A stretch of DNA of 64,000 nt from Aquila chrysaetos chrysaetos (Eukaryota > Chordata > Aves > Accipitriformes > Accipitridae): positions 74,750,017 through 74,814,016 of the forward strand of contig NC_044030.1 of assembly GCF_900496995.4 (NCBI RefSeq). Reading direction: 5' to 3'. The stretch's first letter is position 1, and the number at the start of each line of letters is the position of its first letter. A model generated the notes under the pieces. It did not search any database and was not told where the DNA came from. It saw nothing but the letters and a program-made list of their open reading frames with translations. This document shows positions 1 through 10,832 of the stretch, piece after piece. A program made the translations under genes and the position numbers.

Positions 1-240
1 CCCCTTCTTCCTCGCTCTCGGCTCCCCTGCTCCTCGCTCCCGGCTCCCCTGCTCCTCGCTCCCGGCTCCCTCTCCCCTGCTCCTCGCTCCCGGCTCCCCT
101 TCTCCCCTGCTCCTCGCTCTCGGCTCCCCTTCTCCCCTGCTCCTCGCTCCCGTCTCCCCTTCTCCCCTGCTCCTCGCTCCCGTCTCCCCTGCTCCTCGCT
201 CCCGTCTCCCCTGCTCCTCGCTCCTCGCTCTCGGCTCCTC
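1..240. repeat. GC-rich pyrimidine minisatellite
   Basis: Imperfect tandem array built on a unit like GCTCCTCGCTCCCGGCTCCC, with a 22-bp period in the first copies (for example starts at 29 and 51) and some longer units of about 31 bp containing an extra TCTCCCCT. The + strand is almost pure C/T with interspersed CG. The other strand is rich in GGG/GGGG runs. The array touches the window edge, so its full length is unknown. Confidence 0.9.
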
Positions 241-429
241 GCTCTTCAGCGCATAGTTTTTCTTTACAGTAGTGTTGTATTTGTTTGGTTGGCTTTCTTC
301 GATTTGAACGAGTTAAGCTGTTTCATGAATTGGCCAGCCTGTGCTAGTGGAAGTTAAGCAGTGGGCACATGTGGGCAGGAGCAGAGGAACAGCAACTGGA
401 CGGTCGTTTGCAAGCTGTTAAGAATAGAC
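241..429. other. Unique non-coding spacer
   Basis: A short A/T-balanced stretch between the minisatellite and the first CR1. I see no coding exon; in particular the first coding exon of RAD1 is not here. Confidence 0.5.
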
Positions 430-1043
430 TAGAGCATTTCAGTTGGAAGAGACCTACAAACATCATCTAGTCCAGCTACTTCAGGACTGACCAAAAGTTA
501 AAGCATGTTCCTAAGGGCATTGTCCAACTGCCTCCGAAACACTGACAGGCCTGGGGCATCGAGCACCTTTCTAGGAAGCCTGTTCCAGTGTTTGACCACC
601 CTCTCGCTAAAGAAATGCTTCCTCATGTCCAGTCTGAACATCCCCTGGCACAGCTTTTGAACCATTCCCACGCATTTTGTCACTGGATCCCAGGGAGAAG
701 AGCTCAGCACCTCCCTCTCCACGTCCCCTCCTCAGGAAGCTGTAGGGAGCAATGAGGTCACCTCTCAGCCTCCTTTTCTCCAAAGTAGACAAGCCCAAAG
801 TCCTCAGCCACTCCTCATAGGACATTCCTTCCAGCCCTCTCACCAGCCTTGTTGCCCTGCTCTGGACACATTCAAGTACTTTCACATCCTTCTTAAATTG
901 TGCGGCCCAGAACTGCACACAGCACTCAAGGTGAGGCTGCACCGACACTGAATACAGCAGGATAATCACCTCTTTTGACAGGCTGGTGATGCTGAGTTTG
1001 CCCTCTGGGCTGCCAGTAAAAACGTGTAACTGCTTTTTCAAAA
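430..1043 (-). mobile_element. CR1 LINE fragment, 5'-truncated
   Basis: Reading the - strand gives the C-terminal part of the CR1 ORF2 reverse transcriptase: a thumb-region motif [12 protein letters not shown], then [12 protein letters not shown], then [10 protein letters not shown] near the end. One frame covers about 607-1041 and another 498-722, so at least one frameshift separates them. The 3' end faces left and carries the CR1 tail motif (TTGGAAGAGACC on the + strand near 445). The terminal 8-bp repeats are eroded. It is a dead copy. Confidence 0.93.
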
Positions 1044-1328
1044 GCAGCTCACATCGCCCTGCTTTATTTCTGACATACTCTTGTTCCTGCAGTTATCACA
1101 AAGCAGCTAGCGCCCAGTGCCAAACAAGGGGTAACCTGGAGTAGTTTACCCCCATCAGACTAGGCAAAGGCACGTTTCAGCACATGCTTCAATGTGATGA
1201 ACTCGCTATTCTGTTCTTACATATTTTTATTATTTGAAATATTTATTCATGCTCCAAGTGAAGAAAAGTAAATAAGTATTTTTTCTGGTGAAGGGTGACA
1301 CTTACATTGTATAGTTGTACTTACATTG
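1044..1328. other. Spacer between two CR1 copies
   Basis: AT-rich unique sequence with no gene or repeat that I recognise. Confidence 0.4.
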
Positions 1329-3549
1329 CAGTGGTGGAGTTTGCAGACCAGAGGGATATGGGACAGATGAAGAGTAAAGTCAGGACCCTGAATTTTAGGA
1401 AAGCAAACTTCCAGCTGTTCAAGGAGTTAGTCAATAGCACCCCCTGGGAAGCTACCCTCAGGGACAAGGGAGCAGAACAGAGCTGGCAGATCTTTAAGGG
1501 CACTTTCCATAAAGCACAAGAGCTCTCAATCCCCAGGTGTAAGAAATCAGGAAAGGAAGGCAAGACACTGGCATGGCTGAGGCAAGACCTGCTGGTCAAA
1601 CTAAAGGGTGAGAAGGAAATGCACAGGCAGTGGAAGCAGGGACAGGTGTCCTGGGAAGAGTATAGGGATGGTGCCCAGTTGTGTTGGGATGGGGTCAGGA
1701 AGGCCAAGGCACAGCTGGAGCTGAACTTGGCAAGAGATGCAAAGAATAATAAGGGCTTCTACAGGTATGTCAGCCAGAAAAGGAAGGTCAAAAAAAATGT
1801 ACGCCCCCAATGAACACAACCAGCAAACTGGTAACTACAGACAAGGAGAAGGCTGAGATACTCAACAATTTTTTTGCCTCAGTCTTCACTGGCAATCTCT
1901 CTTCTCACACCTCTCGAGTGGATGGACCTTAAGGCAGGGACTGGAGGAGCAAAGTCTCTCCCACTGTAAGAGAAGGTCAGGTTCATGACCACCTGAGGAA
2001 CCTGAACATATCTAAGCTAAGTCTATGGGACCTGACGAGACACATCCCAGAGCCCTGATGGAACTGGCTGATGTGTTTCCCAAGCCACTCTCTGTGATAT
2101 TTGAAAAGTCGTGGCAGTCAGGTGAAGTCCCTGGTGACTGGAAAAAGGGAAACGTTGCACCCATTTTTACACAGGTTAGAGAGGAGGACCCTGGGAAGTA
2201 CCGACCTGTCAGCCTCCTCTCTGAGACTGGGAAGATCTTGGAACAGGTCCTCCCAGAAGCTATGCTAAAGCACATGGAGGACAGGGAGGTGATTCGAGAC
2301 AGCCAGCATGGCTTCACCAGGGGCAAGTCCTGCCTGACCAGCCTAGTGGCCCTCTCTGATGGAGTGGCTACATCAGTGGACAGGGGAGGAGCTACAGATG
2401 TCATCTATCTGGACTTCTGTAAGGCCTTTGATGAGGTCCCCCACAACATCCTCCTCTCTAAATTGGCGAGATACGCACTTGGTGGATGGGCTGCTCAGTG
2501 GATGAGGAATTGGTTGGATGGTTGCATCCAGGGGGTAGTGTTCAATGGCTCAATGTCCAGATGAAGATCGGTGACAAGTGGCGTCCCTCAGGGGTCCATA
2601 TTGGGACCAGTACTGTTTAATATCTTCATCAATGACATAGACCGTGGGATCAAGTGCACCCTCAGCAAATTTGCAGATGACACCAAGCTGAGTGATGCAG
2701 TTGACATGCCTGAGAGATGGGATGCCATTCAGAGGGACTTGGACAAGCTCAAGAAGTGGGCCTGTGTGAACCTCATGAGGTTCTACAAGGCCAAGTGCAA
2801 GGTCCTGCACCTGGGTCAGGGCAACCCCCAGTATGAATACAGGCTGGGAGATGAAGGGATTGAGAGCAGCCTTGTGGAGAAGGACTTGGGGGTACTGGTG
2901 AATGGAAAGCTGGACGTGACCCGGCCATGTGCGCTCGCAGCCCCGAAAGCCAACTGTATCCTGGGCTGCATGAAAAGAAGCGTGACCGGCAGGTCGAGGG
3001 AGGTGATTCTGCCCCTTTGCTCCGCTCTTGTAAGACCCCACCTGGAGTACTGCATTCAGCTCTGGGGCCCCCAACATAAGAAGGACACGGACCTGTTGGA
3101 GCAGGTCCAGGGGAGGGCCACAAAAATGATCAGAGGGATGGAATATATCTCCTCTGAAGACAGGCTGAGAGATGGGGTTGTTCAGCCCAGAGAAGAGAAG
3201 GCTCTGGGGCGAGCTTATTGTGGCCTTTCAATACTTTAAGGGGGCTTAGGAGAAAGATGGGGACAGACATTTTAATAGGGCCTGGGGTGATAGGACAGGG
3301 GGATATGATTTTAAACTAAAAGGGGGTAGATTTGAACTAGATAGAAGGAAGAAATTTTTTATGATGAGGGTGGTGAAACACTGGAACGGGTTGCCCAGAG
3401 AGGTGGTAGATGCCCCATCTCTGCAAACGTTCAAGGTCCGATTGGATGGGCCTCTGAGCAACTTGATCTAGTTGAAGATGTTCATTGCAGGGGGGTTGGA
3501 CTAGATGACCTTTAAAGGTCCCTTCCAACCCAAACTGTTCTATGATTCC
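1329..3549 (+). mobile_element. CR1 LINE, 5'-truncated, multiply disrupted
   Basis: A 2.2-kb sense-strand CR1 beginning just after the endonuclease domain (VVEF at the start). It runs through the linker and reverse transcriptase to a typical CR1 3' end (GGTTGGACTAGATGACC near 3496, then CTATGATTC at about 3549). RT landmarks include [42 protein letters not shown] and the catalytic FADDTKL. The frame is broken: stop near 1813, stop TGA near 2562 and further shifts after 3170. The element is head-to-head with the CR1 at 430-1043. Confidence 0.95.
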
Positions 3550-3700
3550 GGTTCTCTGAATGTTTCCAGCTCCAGAAGTAGGCAGCTTTCAGGTTGAACA
3601 TTTGTAGCTTGTTTTTTGAACTATAAAAGACAAGTGTTTAGGTTTTCATGCTTATGCCGTGCTACTTTGTTTCCACTATGACCTGATTTTATTTTACTAG

Positions 3701-3806
3701 TTTTGAGGATGAAGACCCATTTTTCTTTAATTGGGATTGTGTTACACGTAGAAATCACTTTTGTATTACACTGGTCTCTGAAAATGAAAGCACTGAATTT
3801 AAGGAA
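3701..3806 (+). other. Exon-like segment in RAD1 intron (possible poison exon)
   Basis: A 106-nt block preceded by a pyrimidine-rich acceptor (TTTTATTTTACTAG) and followed by a strong donor (GAA/GTAAGTG). One frame is open across it and reads FEDEDPFFFNWD at the start, resembling no family I know. The upstream RAD1 coding exon should end in phase 0 by comparison with human. Inclusion would then read TTT TGA, an immediate stop. It could equally be a chance pairing of splice-like signals. Confidence 0.25.
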
Positions 3807-3873
3807 GTAAGTGTAAACTGTAAAATAATTGCAGAAAACTCCCCTCTCCTCATCTCTTTCCTTTCTCTTACAG

Positions 3874-3982
3874 GCAGAAATTTTTCAGGAATTTGCTGTT
3901 CAGGAGGAATCGGTGACATTCCGGATTAATTTGTCTGTTCTTCTTGACTGCTTGACCATTTTTGGTACCAGTGCTTTGCCAG
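3874..3982 (+). CDS. RAD1: RAD1 coding exon (second coding exon)
   Basis: Acceptor CTCTTACAG before GCAGAAATT; donor CCAG/GTATGG. Encodes AEIFQEFAVQEESVTFRINL and continues to IFGTSALPG, 36 codons plus one base (phase 1 end). It corresponds to the first clamp domain. Confidence 0.96.
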
Positions 3983-6900
3983 GTATGGTGCATATTTGCC
4001 TTGACAGTGTATGTGTATCACGTGTAATCACGTAGTGAAACGTGTACATAGTTATAGGGAGATTTCCAGTCTTGGCAAAACTTCTGACTTCCTCACTTTA
4101 AGTCCTTCTGAGCATGGCAGCTATTGCTGTTAAGCAGGATTCGTACTGTTTACTTAAGCTAGTACAAGTATGTGCTGTGATAACAGCTGATGGAGAGAAG
4201 AAAGAAGCTGATGGATGTGAGCCTAGCCAGTGTATCAGGGACCACTGCCTCAGGAGAGGCCAAAAGAGGCTGATTCAGTTTGGAAGGTGGAATAAAGGTA
4301 TATGTCTGTGTGATGCTGTTGGGCTAACTGAGAAACAGAGGAGTCTTCCTGTGAAGATAATGTTTCCTGGATCTGTGTAAGGCACAGAAGAACCACTTGT
4401 TTTGGGAGACAACGGTTTTGTGGCATGAGGTCCAATGAACAGCCCCAGCTTGTACCCTTTCTCTGGTTTGAGGCTGAAGATCTCAAATAGTTTTCTGTAA
4501 TCTTGACAAGAAAACATGCCAAGTAGTTTGTTCAGGCGCATCTCTGGCAAATTGTGTGATGTTTAGGCTGGAGGTCTGACTTCAAGGCCAGTGCTGTACC
4601 CTAGGACTGACACATGCCATGACTGCCTTTCCTGTCGATCTGTTTTCAGTCCAGGGCCCAGATCATCCACATCGCACAAATGCTATTTTGTTCCCAAGTG
4701 CCCTTCACTTAAGGGGGAAGCCTGGGCACAGCTGGCAGAATAGTTCTCTGCGGCTCATTCAGCGTAGTCGATATGGATGTAGAGAATGCCAAGGTTCCCT
4801 CTGCTAGGGACAGTGCTTCATGCTGTCACCTGTTTTTAAGTGGGCAGCAGGGCAGGCTGCACACACCCTCAGCATCAGGCTAAAAGACTTCTGCTTGGGC
4901 AGGCTGGGGCAGCCTCTTATCAGAGCTGACGCTTTGAGCTGAAAAAGCATGAAAGCTGTTAGTACATCTTAAGGCTGCAGGGGATCCACTTACAAGGGAC
5001 TCGGGCTGACTAATTGCTGTGAACTGTAGCAGAAATCAGCACACTGAGAGCCAGTATAGACATAGCTTGGAATTTGCCTTGCTTACAAAAAGTTTTGTAT
5101 CAACTCAATAATAAATGTGATCTCTTTTCCAACATTTCTGTGGCTTGTGCAACCCTGGAACATCCAGCTACCTCAGAAACATTAACAAGTGTATGCGTGA
5201 ATTAGGAAATGTTCTGGTGCAGATTTACAGGGCTTGTAGAAGTCTGCAGGGATTCCAGGCAGCACCATCAGTTCATTGTGTTTCTGCTCCCAGTGCAATA
5301 GCTGATATGTGGCACCTTCTGTTCCTTCTGTTCTTCAGGCTGCACCTGCATCTGTTTTGTGAGTATTATCTCCAGCTTGCAGATAAGGTACTGAGGAATG
5401 ATACTTACCTAAGGTCTCACAAGCAATCTGTAGCTGGATTGGGTAGCACTTCAGGTGCTGTAAGAGCACTTTATATCTTGCTTATCAAGTGTGTGAATTA
5501 TAAAAATCAAGCACACTGTATTATTGATACTGTTTGTAGCCTTTTCAGTGACAGAGGTGTGTGACAAGCTGCTTTCACGATTATGTATACAAATACTGAA
5601 AAAACCCCAGGTGTTAGCGAATTTTATTTCCTATAATTTTTTTTTTTTAACTTGATAGTTGTTCAAAAAATATTTTCGCAAGCAAGAATAACTGCAGGTT
5701 AGCATGACTTTGTGGGCGCTACTCATGTGGAGTAGAGTGATACCATGACAGTTTTTCAGGGCAGTTTTATCATTGCAGCTGTGTGTTGAACTCCACGTTC
5801 CTCTGCTGTTTCTGTTGTGACTCTGACCTAAAGACCTAAATCAACTGTTCTAAACAGCACTCTGATTTTGGGAAACCAAACATTCAGATTATGATTACCT
5901 AGCAAAAGGAGGATGTGACCCTAATGCAAGCTAAGCTGCCTTAACTTCAGTTTGGCTTGCACAAGTAACAAGAGTAGTAAAGAAGGACTATGTGAGCCAG
6001 AGGGAGCCTCAGGACCACGGAGGGTTTTCCAGTTCCACTAAACTATTTGTAGCATATCCAGCTTCATTGTCACAGCTAGTGTTACCCATTTGGTACATGA
6101 CATGAGTTGGATTTGAACTGTGTCTATATACAAATAATTTCATTTTGCTGCATAACCATTAGCACTTCATAGGGTGTCTAGGAGGCTGCATTAAGCATGC
6201 TACATTACTGTATCAGAGGCTGGACCAAACATGCTAAATCAAATTGATCTGTGCCCATATGACAGTAAAATGTGCATTTTCTAAAGTGGTCAGATGTGCT
6301 AGCTAGCTCTCAGAAGAATGTATATTTCATTCTCTTTTTCAGGGACACCAACAGCCCTTAGGATGTGTTATCGTGGTTATAGTTATCCCTTGATGCTGTT
6401 CTTGGAAGAAGGAGGAGTAGTGACAGTGTGCAAAATTAACACTCAGGAGCCTGATGAGTTGTTAGACTTTGATTTCTGCAGTACGAATGTTGTTAATAAA
6501 GTTATCCTGCAGTCGGAGGGGCTACGAGAAGCATTTGCTGAACTGGATATGACCAGTGAAGTTCTGCAGATTACCATGTCTCCAGATAAACCCTACTTCA
6601 GGTACTAGAAATTATGCTTTCAACTCAGTGTTCATGCTTGGCCTCCATTGGTAAGGCCTGAAAGTTTTCAGGGTGAAGAGGGGGGAGCTATTTTAGGATA
6701 TTGCTTGATTTCAGGAAGAATTGTAATGAGTATAGCAAATCACAATATGTAATCTAATTAACATAGTAACGATTATATTGACAACCTGGTAAAAGTGACA
6801 CCGATGTGGACAGTTTAGCATTTTTAATTAAATAAAGCAAAACAATTTTTTTTTTTTTTTTGACAAATTTCTGACAAATTTTATGTCAGAACAAAAATTC

Positions 6901-7561
6901 TGACAAGATTTTAGAGAGCTGTGATCAGGTATTTTGAGATGGTGCCTTTTGTCTTCCAGGTTATCCACTTTTGGAAATGCAGGAAGTGCACATCTGGACT
7001 ACCCTAGGGACTCTGATTTGATGGAAGCATTCCACTGTAACCAGACCCAGACAAACAGGTTAGAAGTCTGTGATCAGTGCCCTCTATGACAGGTCATGTG
7101 TTCTTGCTGGAAAGTTTAAAAAACTGTTTTTGCATTACTGTAACTTTTATTTCACTAGTACAGGGGAAAAAATACTTCCCATCTGATAAAAGGCTGTGTC
7201 TCTGATCAAAAGCTGAGGGATAACAATGTCTGTCCCATGTTGTTAGCAGGAAAAGATCAAATTAACATGTTGCTAATTGGTTTTTAGTTATTCTGTGGCT
7301 TTAATTGGAAGCAATGTTTCAGCTCCTCTCTGCACTATGTATTTTTTTCAGATGACTGTTTTTTTTTTCCCCTGCAGGTACAAGATTTCTTTGCTTAAAC
7401 CATCTACAAAGGCACTGGCTTTATCTTGCAAAGTGTCCATTCGAACAGATGCTCAAGGATTTCTTTCACTGCAGTATATGATTAGGAATGAAGATGGACA
7501 GATCTGTTTTGTGGAATATTATTGTTGCCCTGATGAGGATATTACTGAAGCAGAACTGTAG
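3874..7561 (+). CDS. RAD1: RAD1 checkpoint DNA clamp component (last four coding exons)
   Basis: RAD1 forms the RAD9-RAD1-HUS1 (9-1-1) ring, a PCNA-like clamp loaded at DNA damage in the nucleus to support ATR-CHK1 signalling. Four exons (3874-3982, 6343-6601, 6960-7058, 7378-7561) have GT-AG borders and matching phases. They join to 216 codons plus TAG. The product follows human RAD1 from about residue 67 of 282 to the end, with near-identical blocks such as QEESVTFRINL, YPLMLFLEEGGVVTVCKI, DFDFCSTNVVNK, TSEVLQITMSPDKPYF and RNEDGQICFVEYYCCPD. The total matches the family length once the missing N-terminus is added. No stop or frameshift interrupts it. The first coding exon is not between 1 and 3873, so it must lie left of the window beyond the CR1 copies. 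Homology is clear; function is taken from the family. Confidence 0.97.
3983..6342 (+). other. RAD1: RAD1 intron, 2.36 kb
   Basis: Non-coding. An open frame of 139 codons at 5145-5564 has no recognisable product and overlaps a possible MIR relic (5335-5460). I see nothing else beyond short T-rich runs. Confidence 0.8.
5335..5460 (-). repeat. Possible MIR SINE relic
   Basis: The + strand reads ATTATCTCCAGCTTGCAGAT followed by AAGGTACTGAGG, then CCTAAGGTCTCACAAGC and TGTAGCTGGATTGGG. This parallels the inverted MIR core (CAGATGAGGAAACTGAGG then CCAAGGTCACACAGC). It is diverged and identified only by eye from remembered consensus. Confidence 0.4.
6343..6601 (+). CDS. RAD1: RAD1 coding exon (third coding exon)
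   Basis: Acceptor CTCTTTTTCAG; donor TTCAG/GTACTAG. 259 nt, entered in phase 1 and left with two bases. Encodes the inter-domain and early second clamp-domain segment, including LFLEEGGVVTVCKINTQEP and SEGLREAFAELDM. Read-through into the intron would stop at once (TAG at 6606-6608). Confidence 0.97.
6602..6959 (+). other. RAD1: RAD1 intron, 358 bp
   Basis: Short AT-rich intron with a T-run at 6847-6861. No other feature seen. Confidence 0.85.
6960..7058 (+). CDS. RAD1: RAD1 coding exon (fourth coding exon)
   Basis: Acceptor GTCTTCCAG; donor AACAG/GTTAGA. 99 nt encoding LSTFGNAGSAHLDYP through AFHCNQTQTN, closely matching vertebrate RAD1. Confidence 0.96.
7059..7377 (+). other. RAD1: RAD1 intron, 319 bp
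   Basis: Ends in a long T/C tract (from about 7359) before CTGCAG. Nothing else recognised. Confidence 0.85.
7378..7561 (+). CDS. RAD1: RAD1 last coding exon with stop
   Basis: Begins G TAC AAG ATT and encodes YKISLLKPSTKALALSCKVS through EYYCCPDEDITEAEL, then TAG at 7559-7561. The acidic C-terminal tail is typical of RAD1. Confidence 0.97.
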
Positions 7562-7990
7562 GTGTATGTTTTGGCTTCTGTTTTATATTTGTGGATATAT
7601 AAAATACTGTATTTTTTTATAAAACTGAGCACTGTAAAAATTGATAGACTTGATACTGTCATTTTTTTTAAACTCTGGAATTAGAAATATGAAGACTTCC
7701 TATTTATTCCCTTGCAAACATTTCTTAGCCTTGACTCAAAAAACTGAAGCTGAAAAAGCAAAAAGGGGAGTTGATCTCCTATAGCCACTGATTCCAGCAT
7801 AGATGTTAAAGTGGTGTTTGTATAATACATTGCTGCTTTTTACAGTGTTCTCCAGGAATTTTTGTTTGTGTTTTGTTTTTTGTCTTTGGCTTGTTCTAAG
7901 CAATTGCACAAGGGAAAATGTGAATACTAGCTGTATGTTAGCCAGTTAACTTTCAATGACTTAAAAATAAAACTAAATTTGCGTTGAAAG
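7562..7990 (+). other. RAD1: Probable RAD1 3' UTR (proximal form)
   Basis: AT-rich sequence after the stop, with a canonical AATAAA at 7966-7971 that would place cleavage near 7985-7990. Later AATAAA motifs (for example 9835-9840) could serve longer transcripts. The end is inferred from the motif only. Confidence 0.45.
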
Positions 7991-9951
7991 AGGATGAAAT
8001 TTTCAAACTGATTTCTTAATAGCAGCAGGTGGTTTCTTTCTGGCAATTGCTGACATGTTTTGCTGGTGAAGCCACTAGGCTCCTCCTCATCTTGATTAAT
8101 ACTTAATATAACTCAATTCCTTGGAATTTCATCTGATACCAATTTACCCCTTTGTCTGCAGTACTGGTGTTGAATTGGTAAATTAAGATAGATTTACTTA
8201 GTCATTACTCATAAGTGTTCTGGCAACGTTATTGTTTTATATCTAGTAATTTATTACACATCCACAAGAATGCTGCTGCTGAAACGTTTCTGTATGTACA
8301 TGTCCCATTCCTACCCTGCTACTCTCTACTAATGCTGTTAAGAATCATAAGAAGAGAGAAAAGTTTCATATTTGAAATTTTTTGTGAAATTTGTCTACCT
8401 TCTCAATAGCCTTTTTCAGCAACAGGAGGGACTCCTAAACTGAAGTAAAGCAATGTCTGCCTGTGTCCCATGGAGTGGTGTATTCATACCACTGATAAAA
8501 ATGGGCCTAACCTCTTACTCACTGAAAAGGGAGTGCGGTTTCTGGAGAGTTTTCTTCAGTGGCTAGCTTTGCAAAACAGTGAGGTGGGCTGTACTTAGGT
8601 CAAAAGTTGCTCTTCTCCTTTCACACCTCTCCGTTGCAAACAACCTGCTCCAAGTAGGAAGTCCACTGAACCTGCTGGGAGTTGAACCAGATGCAGAGAC
8701 TGCAAATCACACTGCAAGAGACTAAAGTCTTCCTGCCTTGCTGCCGTGGGATGTGATCCAAGAGTCAGCGATCTGCAGGTAGTTTCTACAGCTTCAGGCT
8801 GTAGTTGAGTTTTGTGGTTTGTCAGAAGCTGGGGTCCTGCTTTGCACATGTGGAAAACAGTATGTTTCAAATGTTACCAAGTTGAATGCTCCACAGTTCA
8901 ACAGAATCCAAGTCCTTTTGGTTTATTTTAAGTTTAAAATGCCTTTGTTGACCATTTTTCACTTCTTGCTTATGACAGCAAGAGTATACACCATGTCAAC
9001 AGTTCACTTCTGTTGTCTTCTGTGCAGATCATCTATTTATTGCAATAATTTTTACATTTGAAAAACAATTACAGGTCTTTGAACTACAGGACTGATAAAG
9101 ATACCTAGTAGTATTCTAAATGACTCTTAGGTACTGTCTTTTGGGGTTTTTTTCAAACTTAAGTATTCAGTATAGGTGAATTTCCTTTTGGCTTAATGTC
9201 TCAATTTCTACAGTGAAAAAAAAATAATTATGGTCTCTTTGCAAATTAATCGATATTAGCCCTGACGACCGAGCGCTAAGAATGATTTATGTAATCTCTG
9301 GGTGACAGGATAAAAATGAAACAGAACGCATCACTTTCTTAATGTGATTTATTTTAGAGTATCAAAGTTCCTTGTATTTTGTTCAAGGACATTACTGTGG
9401 TTTAACATTTGTACTTTTATGTAATTGCCTACAGATGTTATATTACTTCTATACTACTATATTACTTCTTAAAATAGTACTTTTACCAATTTCTTCTATA
9501 ATCCACTAACAGTGATCATGGAAATAATATCCTAAGACGTTAGAACACCACAAAATACCAGAAAGTAGCTGTTGCATTTCATAAATAATAGCTGTTACCA
9601 ACAGGCATGATTTGTGCAAGACTTAACACCTGTACCCCAACTGAACCAAGTCAGGGCCTAGACTCACAAAGGTGAGGAGGTGCTTGTGCACCTTGTGCCT
9701 TTGTGGGTATGGTTCTAGGTGGGCAAAACCATGGGAAGTCTGGACTACGGACTCCTTGCAATAAGGCAAGGAGTGCGTTTAGAAGCCACCTATGATGGGT
9801 TCTGTTACATCTCTGCCATCAAACACAGTAAAATAATAAAGGTGAAGAGGAGAATGATTGGAAGGCCACTGTGCATCTTTTTGACCTGCTAAGTTGCCTA
9901 AATTCTGCAAACCTGCACTGTTGGATTAGATTTAATTTTCTACCACATTTT
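7991..9951. other. Intergenic sequence downstream of RAD1
   Basis: AT-rich, with no coding exon, RNA gene or young repeat recognised. It may include an extended RAD1 3' UTR. A short local inverted pair lies around 9745-9770 (GACTCCTTGC and GCAAGGAGTGC). Confidence 0.4.
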
Positions 9952-10319
9952 GCATGTGTGAGAGACTGAAAGAGTTAATGTCTCAAACATTGGGCCAGGG
10001 CAAGTTCTGCCTAACTACGAAGGGCAGGTGACAAGCCCATCAGCAGCTGGACAGGGAGGCTGTGCAGGAGGGTGCGCAGTTCCCTGTTCCAACGCGCTGA
10101 GCAGGGCAGCTCACTGTGCATGGCCAAAGATTGAACAAGGGTCATGTCTGCAGGGAAAGGGAAGTTACTCCCCAAACGACCCCCAAGCCCACCGACCCAT
10201 TTCCCAAAGGTTCAGAAAACACAAACCACGCATGACACCTAATCAGCCTAATGAGTTTGAGTGCCTGCCTGAAGGAGGGGCAAGGAGATGATAAAAGGAC
10301 ACAAACTGAAGCCCCATGC

Positions 10320-10350
<31 letters not shown>

Positions 10351-10832
10351 GAACGGGACCCCTCGGCTGGAAACAACGCTGGACCCAGGACTGGTGAAAT
10401 CTTTCTCTTTTCTTTTCCTCTCTCTCTCTCCTCTCTTTCCCTTTTCCGTAATCCCTACACCTCATCCCTTTAGACATAAAACCGCTGACCAAGCCTGGGA
10501 CTAGGACTGGATCCAGCTGCTCCTGGGGCCTTCTCTGAGAAGGAGTGTAGAAAGCAGGGGGGTCTGCTCTGAACCTTGTGACTCAACGGGAGGGATCTCC
10601 TTCTTCCCTGAATCGATATATATGGTTACCGCAGGTTACACAGGTCACTGAGGTCACTCCATGCCAATTCCCTGCCACCTGCTGTTAACGCCTTCCAAAT
10701 TCAGTTTGCTTCTGCCGTAAATACAATGTTTAACTGATCATTTGGTGTCGTTTCACCTTCATTTAGCTGGAGGGAATTCCGAACTCACCACATCCCCTTG
10801 CTGGTCTGTCCAGCCCGGGTTGTCACAGCATG
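9952..10832 (+). mobile_element. Solo LTR of an endogenous retrovirus, with 5-bp TSD
   Basis: The LTR spans 9957-10827 (871 bp). It starts TGTGAGAGAC and ends GGGTTGTCACA, giving TGTGA/TCACA inverted termini. It is bordered by a perfect 5-bp target-site duplication GCATG at 9952-9956 and 10828-10832. No second LTR or internal gag/pol/env lies nearby, so it is a solo LTR left by LTR-LTR recombination. It contains a poly-C tract (10323-10350) and a C/T tract (about 10402-10446). The end sequence resembles avian LTRs I know, but I do not name the family. Five-bp duplications fit ERVL-like or some other retroviral classes. Confidence 0.9.
10323..10350. repeat. Poly-C homopolymer, 28 bp
   Basis: Uninterrupted C run inside the solo LTR. 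The length in the assembly should be treated as approximate. Confidence 0.98.

Noticed and set aside
5145-5564. 139-codon open frame in the RAD1 intron
   Set aside because: No recognisable domain, intronic position, and overlap with a probable SINE relic; a chance frame is the simplest reading.
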